Assembly (NCBI GenBank): GCA_903772945.1 | Contig: CAICTM010000406.1 | Location: 1-64,000, forward strand | Origin: Seminavis robusta | Taxonomy: Eukaryota; Bacillariophyta; Bacillariophyceae; Naviculales; Naviculaceae | Direction of reading: 5' to 3' | Length of the DNA: 64,000 nucleotides | Part shown: positions 9,276 to 20,253 of the stretch, piece after piece | How the letters are laid out: each line of letters begins with the position of its first letter | Numbering within the stretch: position 1 is the stretch's first letter | Made by a program: the position numbers and the translations under genes | Notes under the pieces: model-generated | Seen by the model: the letters and a program-made list of their open reading frames with translations, nothing else | Database searches by the model: none | Told to the model about the DNA's origin: nothing

Positions 9276-9866
9276 AAAGATGGTGATGCATGTATGTTTA
9301 TTGAAGGTTAAAGGGGTGATTCAAACTTCTAGCTAGGAGCACAGTAGTAGAAACGGGTTGAGGTCGCCCTGAAGGCCTCAGCATACCATTGTGTGCACAA
9401 TTATTGATGAGGCTGGCCTACCCCCCTTTGCCACCATTGGACACGTCATCACATCTCCAGTGACCAAAAAGAACGTGCCGACGTGTCTCAGAATACCGAG
9501 TAACGTTAGAAGCCAGAGGATTTCGCAGAACATCCGTTTTGAACAGGTGATCCATTTCTCAGTGATAGCAAAGATCCGAGCGTCCAGGCAACACCAAGCC
9601 AGTGGGGTCACACTTCTATGGAAGGTGCTGCCCATAGCAGGGTGGGGGTCAGGTTCCACAAACAACCCTTCCTCAGCCACTCACCTGGGGGTGAGATCAC
9701 AAGGGCTGCAGCAGCAGTACCGGTAGTGACAGCAATGCAAGCAAGCAGACATGACAGCCAGAGCAAACGAGCAACAAGTATGTCAAAAGAGGGAGACTCT
9801 CAATATTTGCAAAGCTGATTCTTGTTATACCGAACATATCCCTACCACTAGCTAGACTATATTTAT
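9276..9866. other. Intergenic, no gene supported
   Basis: This lies between the starts of the TIR-like gene and the end of the cyclase relic. Frames of about 100 codons exist on both strands near 9380-9720 but show no recognised motif and begin at non-ATG codons or read antisense to each other. A TACCGGTA palindrome is at about 9718. Confidence 0.45.
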
Positions 9867-10106
9867 TCAAACTTCAACGGTTTCACGGACTTCATCCTCG
9901 GGTATGCCCTGCAGAACTCTTATTGGATCTTTCTCGTCTTCAAAGTTTGAATGGTCATCATCAGAACCGGCCGAACGCACTGAGGACCTCGCTGAAATTG
10001 TTGTTGTTCCTCCCTTGATTGGGTCCGGGATGATGTTAACCCAATAGGTTTGCATTTCACCTTTTCCTTTGGCGACAACCTTGTCTTCTCGTGGGGTCAA
10101 CCACTG

Positions 10107-10373
10107 GAGCGTTCCTCAATCGTGCATGAAACCGACCCTAAAATGGGGTCGGATTTAGGGTCGGATTCCCTTTAGGGTCGGGTTTCGAAACCGACCCTAA
10201 AAATAGGACGTTTTCTGAAAAATAGGGACGGTTTCTGAAAAACGTCCCTAATTTAGGGACGGGTTTGATTTAGGGTCGGGTTTCGAAACCGTCCCTATAT
10301 TTAACGACGGATTCCCCCAAACCGACCCTAAATTAGGGTCGGATTTAAAGTCATGCACGATTGAGGAACGCTC
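10107..10373. mobile_element. 267 bp MITE with CTG duplication inside the cyclase frame
   Basis: GAGCGTTCCTCAATCGTG at 10107 is exactly inverted at the right end, giving 22 bp terminal inverted repeats. CTG flanks both sides (10104-10106 and 10374-10376). The interior is nested palindromes of AGGGTCGG and CCGACCCT words and codes for nothing. On the gene strand it splits GKGQ from WLTPRED, and exact removal restores the frame. The element is thus a non-autonomous relative of a 3 bp duplication family, with the same CTG target as the large Harbinger-like element at 1676-6252 but with different ends. Confidence 0.85.
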
Positions 10374-10457
10374 CTGGCCCTTGCCAGACTCGATAATAGA
10401 ATCAGCCGTAGCCTTGCTGACTTGGATTTTTCCTTTCATACCGTTGCTTTCTATACA

Positions 10458-10748
10458 GGAACACGTCTCCCCTGATTTAGAGGCGAGATGACACTTAGAG
10501 CGAGACTGGCCGGGCGAGAGCGAAAAGGAGAGCCAACGGCTCGGAACGCGCGAGACAGATCAATCAGTGGAGATGTGTTAATGTTGGAACCCGATGAGAA
10601 GTGCTCCTAAGTAACAAAATGTGACGGTTAAAATATCAAGTCCAGACTCAGTGAGTTCGGGTCGGGACTTTTCCTCCAAACTTCAACTTCACGTAGACTA
10701 ACTACTAGGGGCTACACAAACTGCACTAATTTCTTCGAGACGGGTTCC
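10458..10748. repeat. Possible second small element in the cyclase relic
   Basis: GGAACACGTCTC at 10458 and GAGACGGGTTCC ending at 10748 are inverted repeats matching at 11 of 12 bases. The segment splits the expected cyclase sequence between TASRM and SNGMKGKIQV, where no canonical splice pair keeps the phase. No clear target duplication is seen, so this could instead be a long intron with chance symmetry. Confidence 0.35.
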
Positions 10749-11699
10749 ATCCGAGATGCTGTGTTCACTGTGTCTCCAAACCTGCCACACGCACACAAGA
10801 CAAAAGTGAGAACCTGGAATCAGGTGGGGACATGCCGCGGAGACAGAGGCAATACTTACAATTGGAAGCGGCCCTTCTCTCCACGAAGGACTCCAGCTGA
10901 TGTCTCGAAAACAAAAAAGTAGATTAGGGCACCTCCACTCTTGACAACTCGGCCGGCAAGAGATAGTTGACATTACGTACCCGTCGTCGAGCCCGAATGG
11001 AGGCCAACTCGCATTTCCAAATTCATGGTGTCTTCACCAAGGGAATCCGCCAGCTCGCGAGTTAGACGGTGCATATCGGACATGCAGTCGCGAGCAAATT
11101 TGGCCATGATCACGGCGTGGTGCTTCTGAGGTTCCGGGATGCCTGTGTCAGGTTTCAATTGTTGAGTGGTGGAGATCGGTAAGAAACGGTATTAACTGTA
11201 CGAAAGACGTGTTCCAGTATGCCCCATTTACGTACCAGTCACTGCACGTAGCAATCTCCAATCGTTTCGACCTTGAAGACTTTGCGACGCTGTTGCGGAA
11301 AGACAGAAAGTGGGTGAGAATCAAAAATCTTGTGCGAGCCCATATGCTATCCACCGTTGCTCGCTCACCTTGGCAATAACATCAAAGGCGCCGTAGAGTT
11401 TCTCCAACAGCTCAAAGACTTCCACCGGTGTTCGTTTGCCGCTCCAAGCGGTGAACCCCGCCAGGTCCGCAAAGAAGATTGTGGTGTCGTGAAAGAGATC
11501 GGCAATCGGCTTGGACCCGTTGAGGGAGGAAGAAACACCCGCCATGTCCGTCATTTTGAATTCCGTGAGCGTCCGGTTGGCCCTTTGTTCCTGCTGCTTT
11601 TCTTCGTACAGCGCCTGGTTGACCTTTTCCGGGAACAACGAGGAAACAATGGCCCCCGATGCCAGCGCTCGTTGCATGACGATGCGCTGTCGTCGAGAA

Positions 11700-14600
11700 C
11701 ACGCACCTTGGTCTTTTTCAGCCACATGGTTCGAAACCTTCTATTTTACTGTACCTATAAATACGAGTACGCAATAGATTCGATCCAGGTTGACCGCCGT
11801 TTTCGATTGATTTTAGGTTGGAGAACTATGACCCTTAAGTAGAAATCGAATCAACGGCTATTTTTCTGCACCTCTAACGTCATAACGGAATGAATTTTTT
11901 TCAGCGACCATGTGTAAAAATTTCAATTCCTACTCAACGTTGAGTAAGCGTAAACTCTCGAATTTGTACGATTCAATCCAATTTTACTTTTGTTTGAATC
12001 TTGAGCTATGCCCAGTACCGAGATAGCGTAATTCCTTAAATCCATCTGTTCCTGAGGGACAGCAACTGAGTCCGTGCAATATATTTTGAAATTGATATTG
12101 CAATCCGGAATACACGTATGCGTTGATCTGTGATGTGATTCGAATTTCGATAGATGTGCTTGGCGTTGATGTCAATCGTACGAACGAAGTAGTAAACCAT
12201 ATCTTTTAGCTACAATAATGAAACATCAATTTCTGGCACAAATCGTATGACATACAGTTGTTCTAGAATTTGATTTATCACAATTGTTGCTACCTATCGG
12301 GGTTCTAAGCTAACGGAAGCTTAAGAGAGGAGGAACGGCGTTGACACCAATGCGAAGGCTGAAATCGACCGATCGACCAAAGTTACTCCTTTCATTCCTC
12401 ACTTCTGCTCTCATAATCTCCAACCAACAAAGCTAGAAACCAATCTATCTTCATTTTCTTTCTTACCATGACGGATGGTGTTGTCCATTCCATCCACATA
12501 CCTCCACATGGCACCCTCGATCCTCAACAAAACATCACACCCCGGACCACACGGAACTAGAAGTGCCGGCATCTTCTGATCATCCATCTCGTCTTCATCT
12601 GGACTACTACCCATGACCATGACGCCGTTTCCTTGTGGGGTAAGTGCCGATGGTTGACGAGGAATGTATTGTGTTCCATAGGGTACTTGCTCACGAAATA
12701 CTCCCATTTTCGCTTTGTACAGACCACGTGGATCGACCATTGATGAAAAACCTTCATGGGCAAAATGAAGACCATGACCGTAGTTGTGTCGAGACGGGGC
12801 GGTACTACAGACGGGATAGTGGGGACGTGGTGGGACGTATGATTGACGCCGAAGACGTTCAAGTTCCATTCTTTCGGAATCCATTGCCATCATTTGTTGC
12901 GACCGAAGGTATTCCAGTTCCTGGCGTTCGGATTCGGACAACCCATTCCCGAAACTTCCTTGATGGGGCAACGGAATGGTGGGCATCATGACTGGACCAC
13001 CGCGGCACTCTTCATGAGAGTATCCCATGGTGCGACCGATGGAATATTGAGGTGGATATTCTTCCATGGAAGGGGCCCGTGGAATTGTCGAACTACCCGT
13101 GGACCGATCAAGATTGGTGGCGGTTTCGGGTGGCGACTTCCGTTTGTTGTTATCTCCTACCGTGGACTTGGCAATGGCGGCGAAACGACTTGCATCATGG
13201 ACGGCCGAGTGCTCATTATACTCACCTTGAGTCTCAATATTCTTGTGACGCATGAACTTGGCAACGACGTGAGGGTCCACGTTCTGTCCCTTCATGACCG
13301 TGCACGCTTTCGCTCGGATGGCCTGACCTGTACCCGTTATTTCGGCATTCTGGACACCAATCTGGGTTCACAACTTCTTGAATTGAGTGGTGATGGCATT
13401 GTGACCGATGTTTCCAGGATGACGGTTCATGGCGACGTTGGCAGGTTTGTACCAAATGTCATAGTCAACGATTTGTTTCGGGTCATGAGGATTTTGGGCG
13501 TTGTACTCGATGTCACGGAGTTTCATGGCGGCATTCTCCTTCTGACGCTCTTTATCAGTCATTGGGTAGGCGTAAAAGCTGACTTGATCCGGATGGGTAT
13601 GACCCAAGTATGCGTCCCACCAAGTGATCATCTTCCAAGCGAGTCCATCTTGGTCAACAAAGGTATTGACTCTTTCATGATCGGGAGGAAGCTTGGTAGA
13701 TCCAAACGTCAGTTGGTTGGTCTTATCCCAAGACACGAACATGCCACGCCATGGAGTACCAACAAGATCGGAACCACCGGCTTCTTCTTTCGAGAATATT
13801 CCGCTGCGACAATGGGAAAGAAGCGCATTGTAATGATCCATTTTGCCTCAGAATCCACTACCATAAGCGTTGGTGGCCATTGCGACGCGCAAGACATCCC
13901 ATGAATCGGTGATCTTGAGAACTCCATTCGCAATTGCATCACACATGAGACCCATGAAGTCTTCTTTGATGCGTCGTCGATTGGGTTGGGCTCCAAAGGT
14001 CGGATCTTTCTTGTGTTGCTTGTTCCAAATGGCGGAAACGACACCACGGAGTTCTCCGGGTCCGTTGAAGTGGTTGTTGAATTCGAACAAGATTCCTTTG
14101 GAGTGAAACACATTGTACGTGTTCTGCAAATATTTTTCCAGACTGACTGGTTGCATGGGTTCCCCGACCGTACCTTTGGCACCCGTTTTCTTCACAATGT
14201 TGGTAGCCACCACGATCGATGCCGAGTTCATGATTTTCCGCTTCCATTCAGTCATTTCACCACCGACAATATTGAAGAAGGCGTAATCAAGATCGACAAC
14301 ATTGCGACTGAAATCATTGTATTTCACTGGTACAACTTCGAGAAGTGGTACGGCAAAACTTCCTCCAAACTCTCGAAGAGTGTCGAAAAATCGTGCTTCT
14401 TCCGAAGCCTTCCGCTTTTCAACTTTGGCCGTGTTCTTTCCACGTGTGGTATTGTTCACAGTCTCAGCGAGAGAAGGATCCATTCCATCATAACCTTTCT
14501 CTTGGATCAGGGCAAGAACATTTGCAGCAGCAGAATTGGGTGGAGCTTCTCGCCCAGGAAGTCGAGAAGGGTTGTGCGTTATACGGGGAAGAGGGCGAGA

Positions 14601-15839
14601 AAGTTTCTTTGGAGGAGCCTTCTTTTGCTGGTCCTTCTCTTGCTGGTCTCTCTTGTACGGATTCAACCTTGGCGTTACTGCGGCTGCAGATGGTGGTTGC
14701 ACTTCCCCCGGAATCACAAAGGCCTCTGGTGGTTCTGGCATTTGTCCAAAGTGACGGTCTTGTCGGAAAAAGCGATCATCAAAGGTGGCATAATTGATTT
14801 GTCGCTGATTCTCTTCGTGTCGTGCATCCTTCTTCTGTTGAGCTTCCACACGACGACGTTTGGCCCTGTCATTGGCGTTCTCTTCTTCAGGAAGAGTGGA
14901 GTTTCGAAGCCCAAGAAGAACACCAGCATTCTCTACTTGCGACATGGTGGCATTGGAGAAGATGTTTTCCTTGTTGGCATTGCGCACCATGGCCGTTGAA
15001 TTCATGATCTCTGGAGAGCCTTGGAATTCTGCTTCTTCATTGGAATTCCAATCTACATCATTTTCAAACTTCACTTGCTTCACAAGGCTAGGAGGAGGAT
15101 GAAAAGGATCACAATCTCTGGCGCCCATGAACACTGCTTCTCCATGATTGACGCGAGAGAGAACTCTTTGACCACGTGTCATGGGAGAATCAACAGGTGG
15201 TTGAACAGAAAGAGCAGCTCCGATCATCGACTTGGGAGAACTGTCTTCTTCTTCTTCGTCATCCTCACTTTCACTAGAGCTGGAAGTGGGTGGTGTCTTG
15301 AGAGTCAAAGGAGGTGATGATGGAGTTGGTGAGTGAGCAGGTTCAATCAAAGTATCGACTGTCCCATTGACCGTGGCTTCTTCGATTGCTGCTAGTTGTG
15401 ACGAGAACGATCCTTCTACTTGGAAGCCGCCATTGCGTCTCATCGAACGCCGATTCATTGTGGAACAGAAAGGACTTCACTCCACTCGCTCAAACTCTCT
15501 GTAATGGTTGTCCTGTCCTCTTCGATTGTGTCAGAGCAAATTGCACCGTCTATTATTGAGGCTGGCCAATGATAACTTGCTTGTAAGTGAATAAGCCTAC
15601 TAATCTATTGATGGATACTCCGAGTTGCACGAACCTGGGCGTTAACCGTCGGTTGGTTTCCCATAGTAACATACCTTCCACTTAGGAGCGCTCGGGCGGG
15701 ACCTCCGACCTCGGCCAGTAACCTCCGACCATCGGCTCGCGCCTCGGTCTCGGTTACTTAAGGCCTCGGTCTCGGTCCGCCCTTGCTAACCTCGACCTTC
15801 CGGTCTCGGTTTCCTAAGCATGAAGGTCTGTTCTCTATA
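11700..15839 (-). mobile_element. Tyrosine-recombinase element (Crypton-like), broken
   Basis: This 4.1 kb segment parts the two halves of the cyclase gene and has the tetranucleotide AGAA at both borders (11696-11699 and 15840-15843), with no terminal inverted repeats. It carries one long minus-strand coding region from 15458 to about 12411. The product starts with an acidic, serine-rich and lysine-rich leader, then a conserved core-binding-like region, and ends in a tyrosine recombinase signature (AIRAKACTVMKGQNVDP, then VAKFMRHKNIETQGEY). No reverse transcriptase or capsid gene is seen, which favours a Crypton-type element over DIRS-like kin. The coding region has about two breaks, so it looks inactive but not old. 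GC-rich CTCGGTCTCGG-like repeats fill 15690-15830 near its upstream end. Confidence 0.65.
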
Positions 15840-17444
15840 AGAAACGATGCAGTCGTAATCGATGAAAACGGCCGATGTAAAGACAAAGATGAGGGCCGCC
15901 AAGAGGGTAAACGTGAGGGGACCATGTGTGACGTATTCGTCTTCGAACGTTTGGGAGGGGTACAGGCCTTAGGGTGGTGGGACAGAACCAGTCCGACAGG
16001 GGAAGGCCGGTGTAGCTGCTACCCTCCGCGGATTGTTTGGTGCTGTCCATGAGCTGGTGAAGGGTTTGAGATCGCTCCAGGTAATCATATTTTGTATCAT
16101 GGAGGTCTCCGCCTCCCAGATATGTGGTTTTGGGACCGTCCAGCCGGTAGGAAAAGGGCTTGCCGCAAGAATTTTTGAACACCGCGACGACACCATCGGT
16201 TCCCTCCGGCAAGATGTTTTGGATGTAATCCTTCCAAAAGTATGTGTACCAGTAGTACCCGAGGGGCTCCTGATCCTGGGAACGATCCAGACGGGGCGAA
16301 TCCAAGGAATCGAAGCTGATTTCGCGCGAGGGAAGGCATGCATGGTGAGAGAGCGAAAACAAGTACAAGTACACCTACGGTGCCACTTACATTGGATAGA
16401 TGATGAACCCGTTGGGTTCGGATGCGTTGCCGCGACCGGGCGTCAAGAAATTCTTGGAGTAGTTGACGGCAGCTTCGACCTGCAGGACTTCCTTGGATCG
16501 GACGCGTTGAGCAAGACATTGTCGCCGTTGGTGATGACGACCGTCTTGTTGTTGAGGGACTCTATGATGGATGCGATGGAAGTTTCCAACGCCACTCGCC
16601 ATCCGTCGTAGTTGACGTTGAGAGGAAATCCCGGTTGGATCTCCACCACGGGATATCCTTGCCATGTGAGGACGTCTGTTGGGTGTATCGTGCAGTCATC
16701 CGGATGGATCCAGAGAAAAAGAGGATGAGGGCTACTTCAGCCTTATACAAAAACAAACACGGGTGATGATATGGTGTTGTACTTACAGTTGTTCATGTAG
16801 GGTGTTGGTTCGGCGTGTGCTTCCAATCCCTCGGCTCCGACGCTCCAAACAAAGGGCAAGACGGGCGACGTAAAGTTCGTGGAAAGGTCGGCCCAGTACT
16901 CGTCCGTCTTGGCTTGAACGGCCTTGGCCTCGTCGACCCACTCGAGATTGGAGGTGGAAAAGTTGAGCCATTTGGGGATTTCCTCCTGCTGCACCACGAC
17001 ACAATACCCGGAATTGTACGCCTTGCTCTGCTTGAGTAGCTTGGCGGAATGGTATCCCCAACGGGGCATGGTCACATAGGGCCAACCCTGGACATTTTTG
17101 GATTCGTCGGGCTCATTGTACGAGACGAGATGTCCCACAAAGGAATCGGTGGATCCCAAGACCTGATCAAACGTTCGTCCGACGCTCTCAAAGACAACGT
17201 CGGCGGCGCTACCAAACTTGCTTTCAAAGTCCTTTTCTTCCTGGGCAACCATGGTGGTAAAGACCAACGCCACCACGGTAGCGGCCGATGCCAGGAGGAC
17301 CGCCAACACGATCATTCTCATGCAAAAGACCCAGCGACTTTCCCGTTCGGCGATCTCCTCTCGATCCTCCTTGGTCAGAGTCGCATGTTCGCTGTCGTAG
17401 CCCGACATGTTCACGCTAGATTCGTCATGAGGAGCTTCTTGCAT
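15840..17444 (-). pseudogene. Receptor half of a class III nucleotide cyclase
   Basis: Exons are inferred at 17444-16787, about 16710-16391 and 16315-15840. The start is ATG 17444. After an acidic cytoplasmic leader comes a first membrane helix (MIVLAVLLASAATVVALVF), a large extracellular domain with family marks GYYWYTYFWKDYI, GVVAVFKNSCGKPFSYRLDG and LGGGDLHD, then a second helix (TLLAALIFVFTSAVFIDYD). This is the layout of diatom receptor-type guanylate cyclases. Small indels shift the frame near 16494 (after NASDP) and near 15965 (one extra base after TTLR), and the second exon lacks a clean acceptor AG. The reading ends at IVS, exactly where the catalytic half at 11699 resumes as RRQRIVMQR. 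The cyclase domain is absent here. Confidence 0.85.
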
Positions 17445-18407
17445 GGTGGTGGTTGGTGTTGTCTCGTAGTACTAGTACAGTAGAATGAAGAAAATGTCCC
17501 TGATTTAGAAAGAAGCGCCGCACGAAAGATGGACTGTGTGGTGGTCAGGGAGACGGGGCCGTGGGAGTGACAGTCGAGGCGACGGAAGTGGTAGGCTTGG
17601 CTGGTCTCCAAAAGCAACGCAGAGGCTCACTTACTTGATTGATAATGGCACTTGGCAGTTGTTTTGGGAGAGGAAGGAGAATGGGAGCTGAGGGAGTGGT
17701 TTTGTGGTCTTTGCACTCGTTCCCGGCTACAACATACTAGCATCAACAGAGCTGAAGTCAACTGTTCCAACCTTCCCCCGCAAAGGCCAAAATCTTCCAT
17801 TGCTACTCGCAGTCTCATCTGAAAAGTGATCGGTTGGGTGCAGAGGAGCAGCGAGTAATCTCGTTTGATTTGGTCCGCTTGCATTATTTTCATTTTGATC
17901 CTGACGGTAACGGGTTATTGCGGGGGCCGAGGTTCTATTTCGGTGAACGACTCGACTCCAGTCGTTCACTCAGCTCAGTCCTTTACTCGTGCCGGAAACT
18001 AGATAGACGGGTGTGTGTGTGATTGACTGTCGCTGCATGTATAGCTATGTGTAGATGTGACGTCGCTGCTTGCCAATCGACAGAGTTGGTACCAAGATGT
18101 TGTGGAGCAGTTTCACTGGTCTGTCCAAAGCAAGTTACCAAATGAAGTCTAAACACACGTACCGTACGGTACTCTTAGCCGGCTACAGTCCCCAAAGCAG
18201 AACGGCTCAGTCAATTTGAGAACATGCAATGTAAATTGGTTAGTTATCGTGTAATCCAATGATGTTCAAAGAGGTTGCAAACAACCTGAAAAATGGAATG
18301 AAAAAATGGGTGTCTTTCGTTTCGTGATACTCTTTGTTCCAACGCGCCAATGTATTGTACAGTACATGTAGCAACGGTCTCCAGTATCCTCCTGCGTTCG
18401 TATCGCA
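17445..18407. other. Intergenic between two minus/minus genes
   Basis: Nothing convincing is seen. It should hold the promoter side of the cyclase relic and the 3' flank of the TMEM65-like gene. A GTACCGTACGGTAC palindrome is at about 18158-18172. Confidence 0.45.
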
Positions 18408-19454
18408 CTACGGTTTATCAGCGGCATTTTCTTGTTCCTGTTCATTCGAGGGCGACGACGAGGTTGCCATGAGGGCTGTGCTGGGAATGATTGTGATTTG
18501 TCGTTCTTGCAACAACTGTTCCAATTTCTGAATGCGCAATTGGAGTTGCTGATTGTCCTCTTCCAATTGCAAGTTTTTGCTCTGAAAGGATCGTACGGTA
18601 ATGGGATGCAGCGTAGCTTCCAAGAGCGCCCCGGCCAAATCATCCAATTCGTCATCGGGGACGGGTTGTTGTGTTTCTTGTTGAATCACGACAAAGACAT
18701 CTTCAATTTCCTCACTGCTGTCACGACGACGTCCCGCATGCAATTCCACCAGCGAACATCCTTGTGCGGTCAAGGTAGCCGTCATGCTGGCCAAGAGTCC
18801 ATCGATGTCGGGACCTCGTACCGTCAAGAGAGTGGCATCATTGCGAACGGCATTGCTGGCTTCGACGGAAAAGGCAAATTCCCCATGAGAGTGTGGTGAC
18901 GTGTGTGCCGCCTGTATGAGCTTGAGCGTGGAGGATCGATCGGTATCCATAAAGAGCAAATTGCCAAGTCCAAGGGTACACCCTAGAATGACACCCAACA
19001 ATTGTCCCATCAATCCGACACGCTGCACAATTGGCAATCGTCGTTGTCCCGGTAGAAAGTGGGGATGCGGCAATCCCATTCGATGACAAATGCGTTCCAA
19101 CGTCCCTCCCGACAAGACACCGGCGGCATCGGAACAAATTTGACCAAAGGCTGCCGCCGAGAGTGTGGATAACCCAAATGTGACACCGATGGTACAGTCA
19201 ATGGCATTGCCCGCCTGTAACATGACAGTCTGATCCATCAATCCGAAACCAATCATGGGGACGGCGCATTGTAGAAAATGACGGCGCAATTGCAAAGACG
19301 TAGGGAGTTCCACGGAACTAGCATTATCAGTAAAAGGAGCTGTGGTACTCTTGCATCGTTTCGCGATGATTGCTCTTGTCGGTTGTGGAGTTCTTTTGGC
19401 GGAAGATACACATGTTCGAACACAGGTCGATCGAAGAGCTACCAGTGAAGACAT
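18408..19454 (-). CDS. TMEM65: TMEM65-like membrane protein fused to an ACT domain
   Basis: The 348-residue single-exon protein starts with a basic, Ser/Arg-rich leader typical of mitochondrial targeting. Residues about 55-175 match the TMEM65 family: VPMIGFGLMDQTVMLQAGNA, IGVTFGLSTLSAAAFGQICSD, GLPHPHFLPGQR and RVGLMGQLLGVILGCTLGL. Animal TMEM65 is an inner mitochondrial membrane protein tied to sodium/calcium exchange. Residues about 205-270 look like an ACT domain (LLTVRGPDIDGLLASMTATL, GCSLVELHAGRR), a small ligand-binding regulatory fold. A C-terminal coiled coil follows (LEEDNQQLQLRIQKLEQLLQ). Animal TMEM65 ends after the membrane part, so the ACT and coiled-coil tail is extra. The ATG at 19454 is the first in frame. 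Confidence 0.85.
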   Translation of the reverse strand: MSSLVALRSTCVRTCVSSAKRTPQPTRAIIAKRCKSTTAPFTDNASSVELPTSLQLRRHFLQCAVPMIGFGLMDQTVMLQAGNAIDCTIGVTFGLSTLSAAAFGQICSDAAGVLSGGTLERICHRMGLPHPHFLPGQRRLPIVQRVGLMGQLLGVILGCTLGLGNLLFMDTDRSSTLKLIQAAHTSPHSHGEFAFSVEASNAVRNDATLLTVRGPDIDGLLASMTATLTAQGCSLVELHAGRRRDSSEEIEDVFVVIQQETQQPVPDDELDDLAGALLEATLHPITVRSFQSKNLQLEEDNQQLQLRIQKLEQLLQERQITIIPSTALMATSSSPSNEQEQENAADKP

Positions 19455-20253
19455 GGTGATCGCTTTCCTTTCTAGCTACGGTAGGGTCAAAATTGTGGGA
19501 GATTCGATTTTGTTCAAAGAAGAAAGAAGAGGGGTAGCTTTTGCCAATACCGGCATCCTCCCAAGCTTGAAGCAAACCAAGAACAATGCAAAGTTCAAAT
19601 GTTCCCTTCCGCGCTATGGATATTGCGTTCTGATTCCGTAGCAATTGAAGTGATGTCGCGTTGCCACAACGAGTGCATTGCCCAGCATTCTTTCCTTGGC
19701 AGAACTTTGGCAACGTGGTGGATCTTCCTTCTGCCAGCATTTCAGGAGTCTCGCCGAGACTTGCATTGATGAATTTTCAATTGGATCCGGAACAAAGAAA
19801 TGAGGCTCCTTGATGAGGTAGCGTTTAGCGTGGATCTTTCAGCAAGCCTATTGCCAGATGATCTTGTTCGCTGCAGCACCCATTCTTGAAAGACGCAGCA
19901 TGCATGCAAGGCATCCAGGTTTGTTGATGTACAGACAGTAGTCATTGTATTCGTCTCTGCTGGTGTGCATCCATCCAATCACCAAACAAGAGACTTACAA
20001 CAGCTCTTACAACCGTCATTTCTAGAATGATCATGCTGCCTCGGGCCAAGCCCGTGCTTGCTGTTGTTGGGAATTCGACTCACAGAGATATGCCCGTCAT
20101 AACTCATGGCACCGGAGATTGGCCCAAGGAGCAAGAGATTAATGGGGTAGATACCCGGTGAGCTCCAAGATCAAGAGGTGCCAATATTGTCCTGTGGTTT
20201 CACAACATAATATCAAACAAAGAGCAAGCAGATACAGACAGACAACAATCACC
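19455..20253. other. Divergent intergenic region
   Basis: This lies between the TMEM65-like gene (minus) and the hydrolase gene (plus) and should hold both promoters. A 137-codon minus frame ends inside the TMEM65 5' region (19740-19327) but has no family mark. Nothing else is seen. Confidence 0.45.

Larger units (their letters stand above)
9867..11699 (-). pseudogene. Catalytic half of a receptor-type class III nucleotide cyclase
   Basis: Exons on the minus strand are inferred at 11699-11369, 11289-11236, 11142-10981, 10896-10860, about 10800-10749 and about 10440-9867. Motifs in order: GAIVSSLFPEKV, FFADLAGFTAW (first metal Asp), KVETIGDCYV (the E-x3-D type seen in guanylate cyclases), MRVGLHSGS, GVLRGEKGRFQLFGDTVN, TASRM (catalytic Asn and Arg), IQVSKATAD and KVVAKGKGEMQTYW. 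A one-base deletion at about 11244 turns the expected YVAVTG into a frameshift, and two insertions cut the last part. The transmembrane half lies at 17444-15840, beyond a 4.1 kb element. It is therefore a dead gene, or an allele broken in this assembly. Confidence 0.85.

Noticed and set aside
9378-9680. A 100-codon minus frame with hydrophobic stretches
   Set aside because: It has no family mark and no clear start or splice context.
12843-13904. A 353-codon plus-strand frame
   Set aside because: It is antisense to the recombinase coding region, which has a recognisable signature; the plus reading has none.
13986-14999. A 337-codon plus-strand frame
   Set aside because: It is the mirror of the charged leader of the recombinase element and shows no motif.
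19327-19740. A 137-codon minus frame starting at an ATG
   Set aside because: It overlaps the start of the TMEM65-like gene in another frame and lacks any motif; more likely 5' flank.
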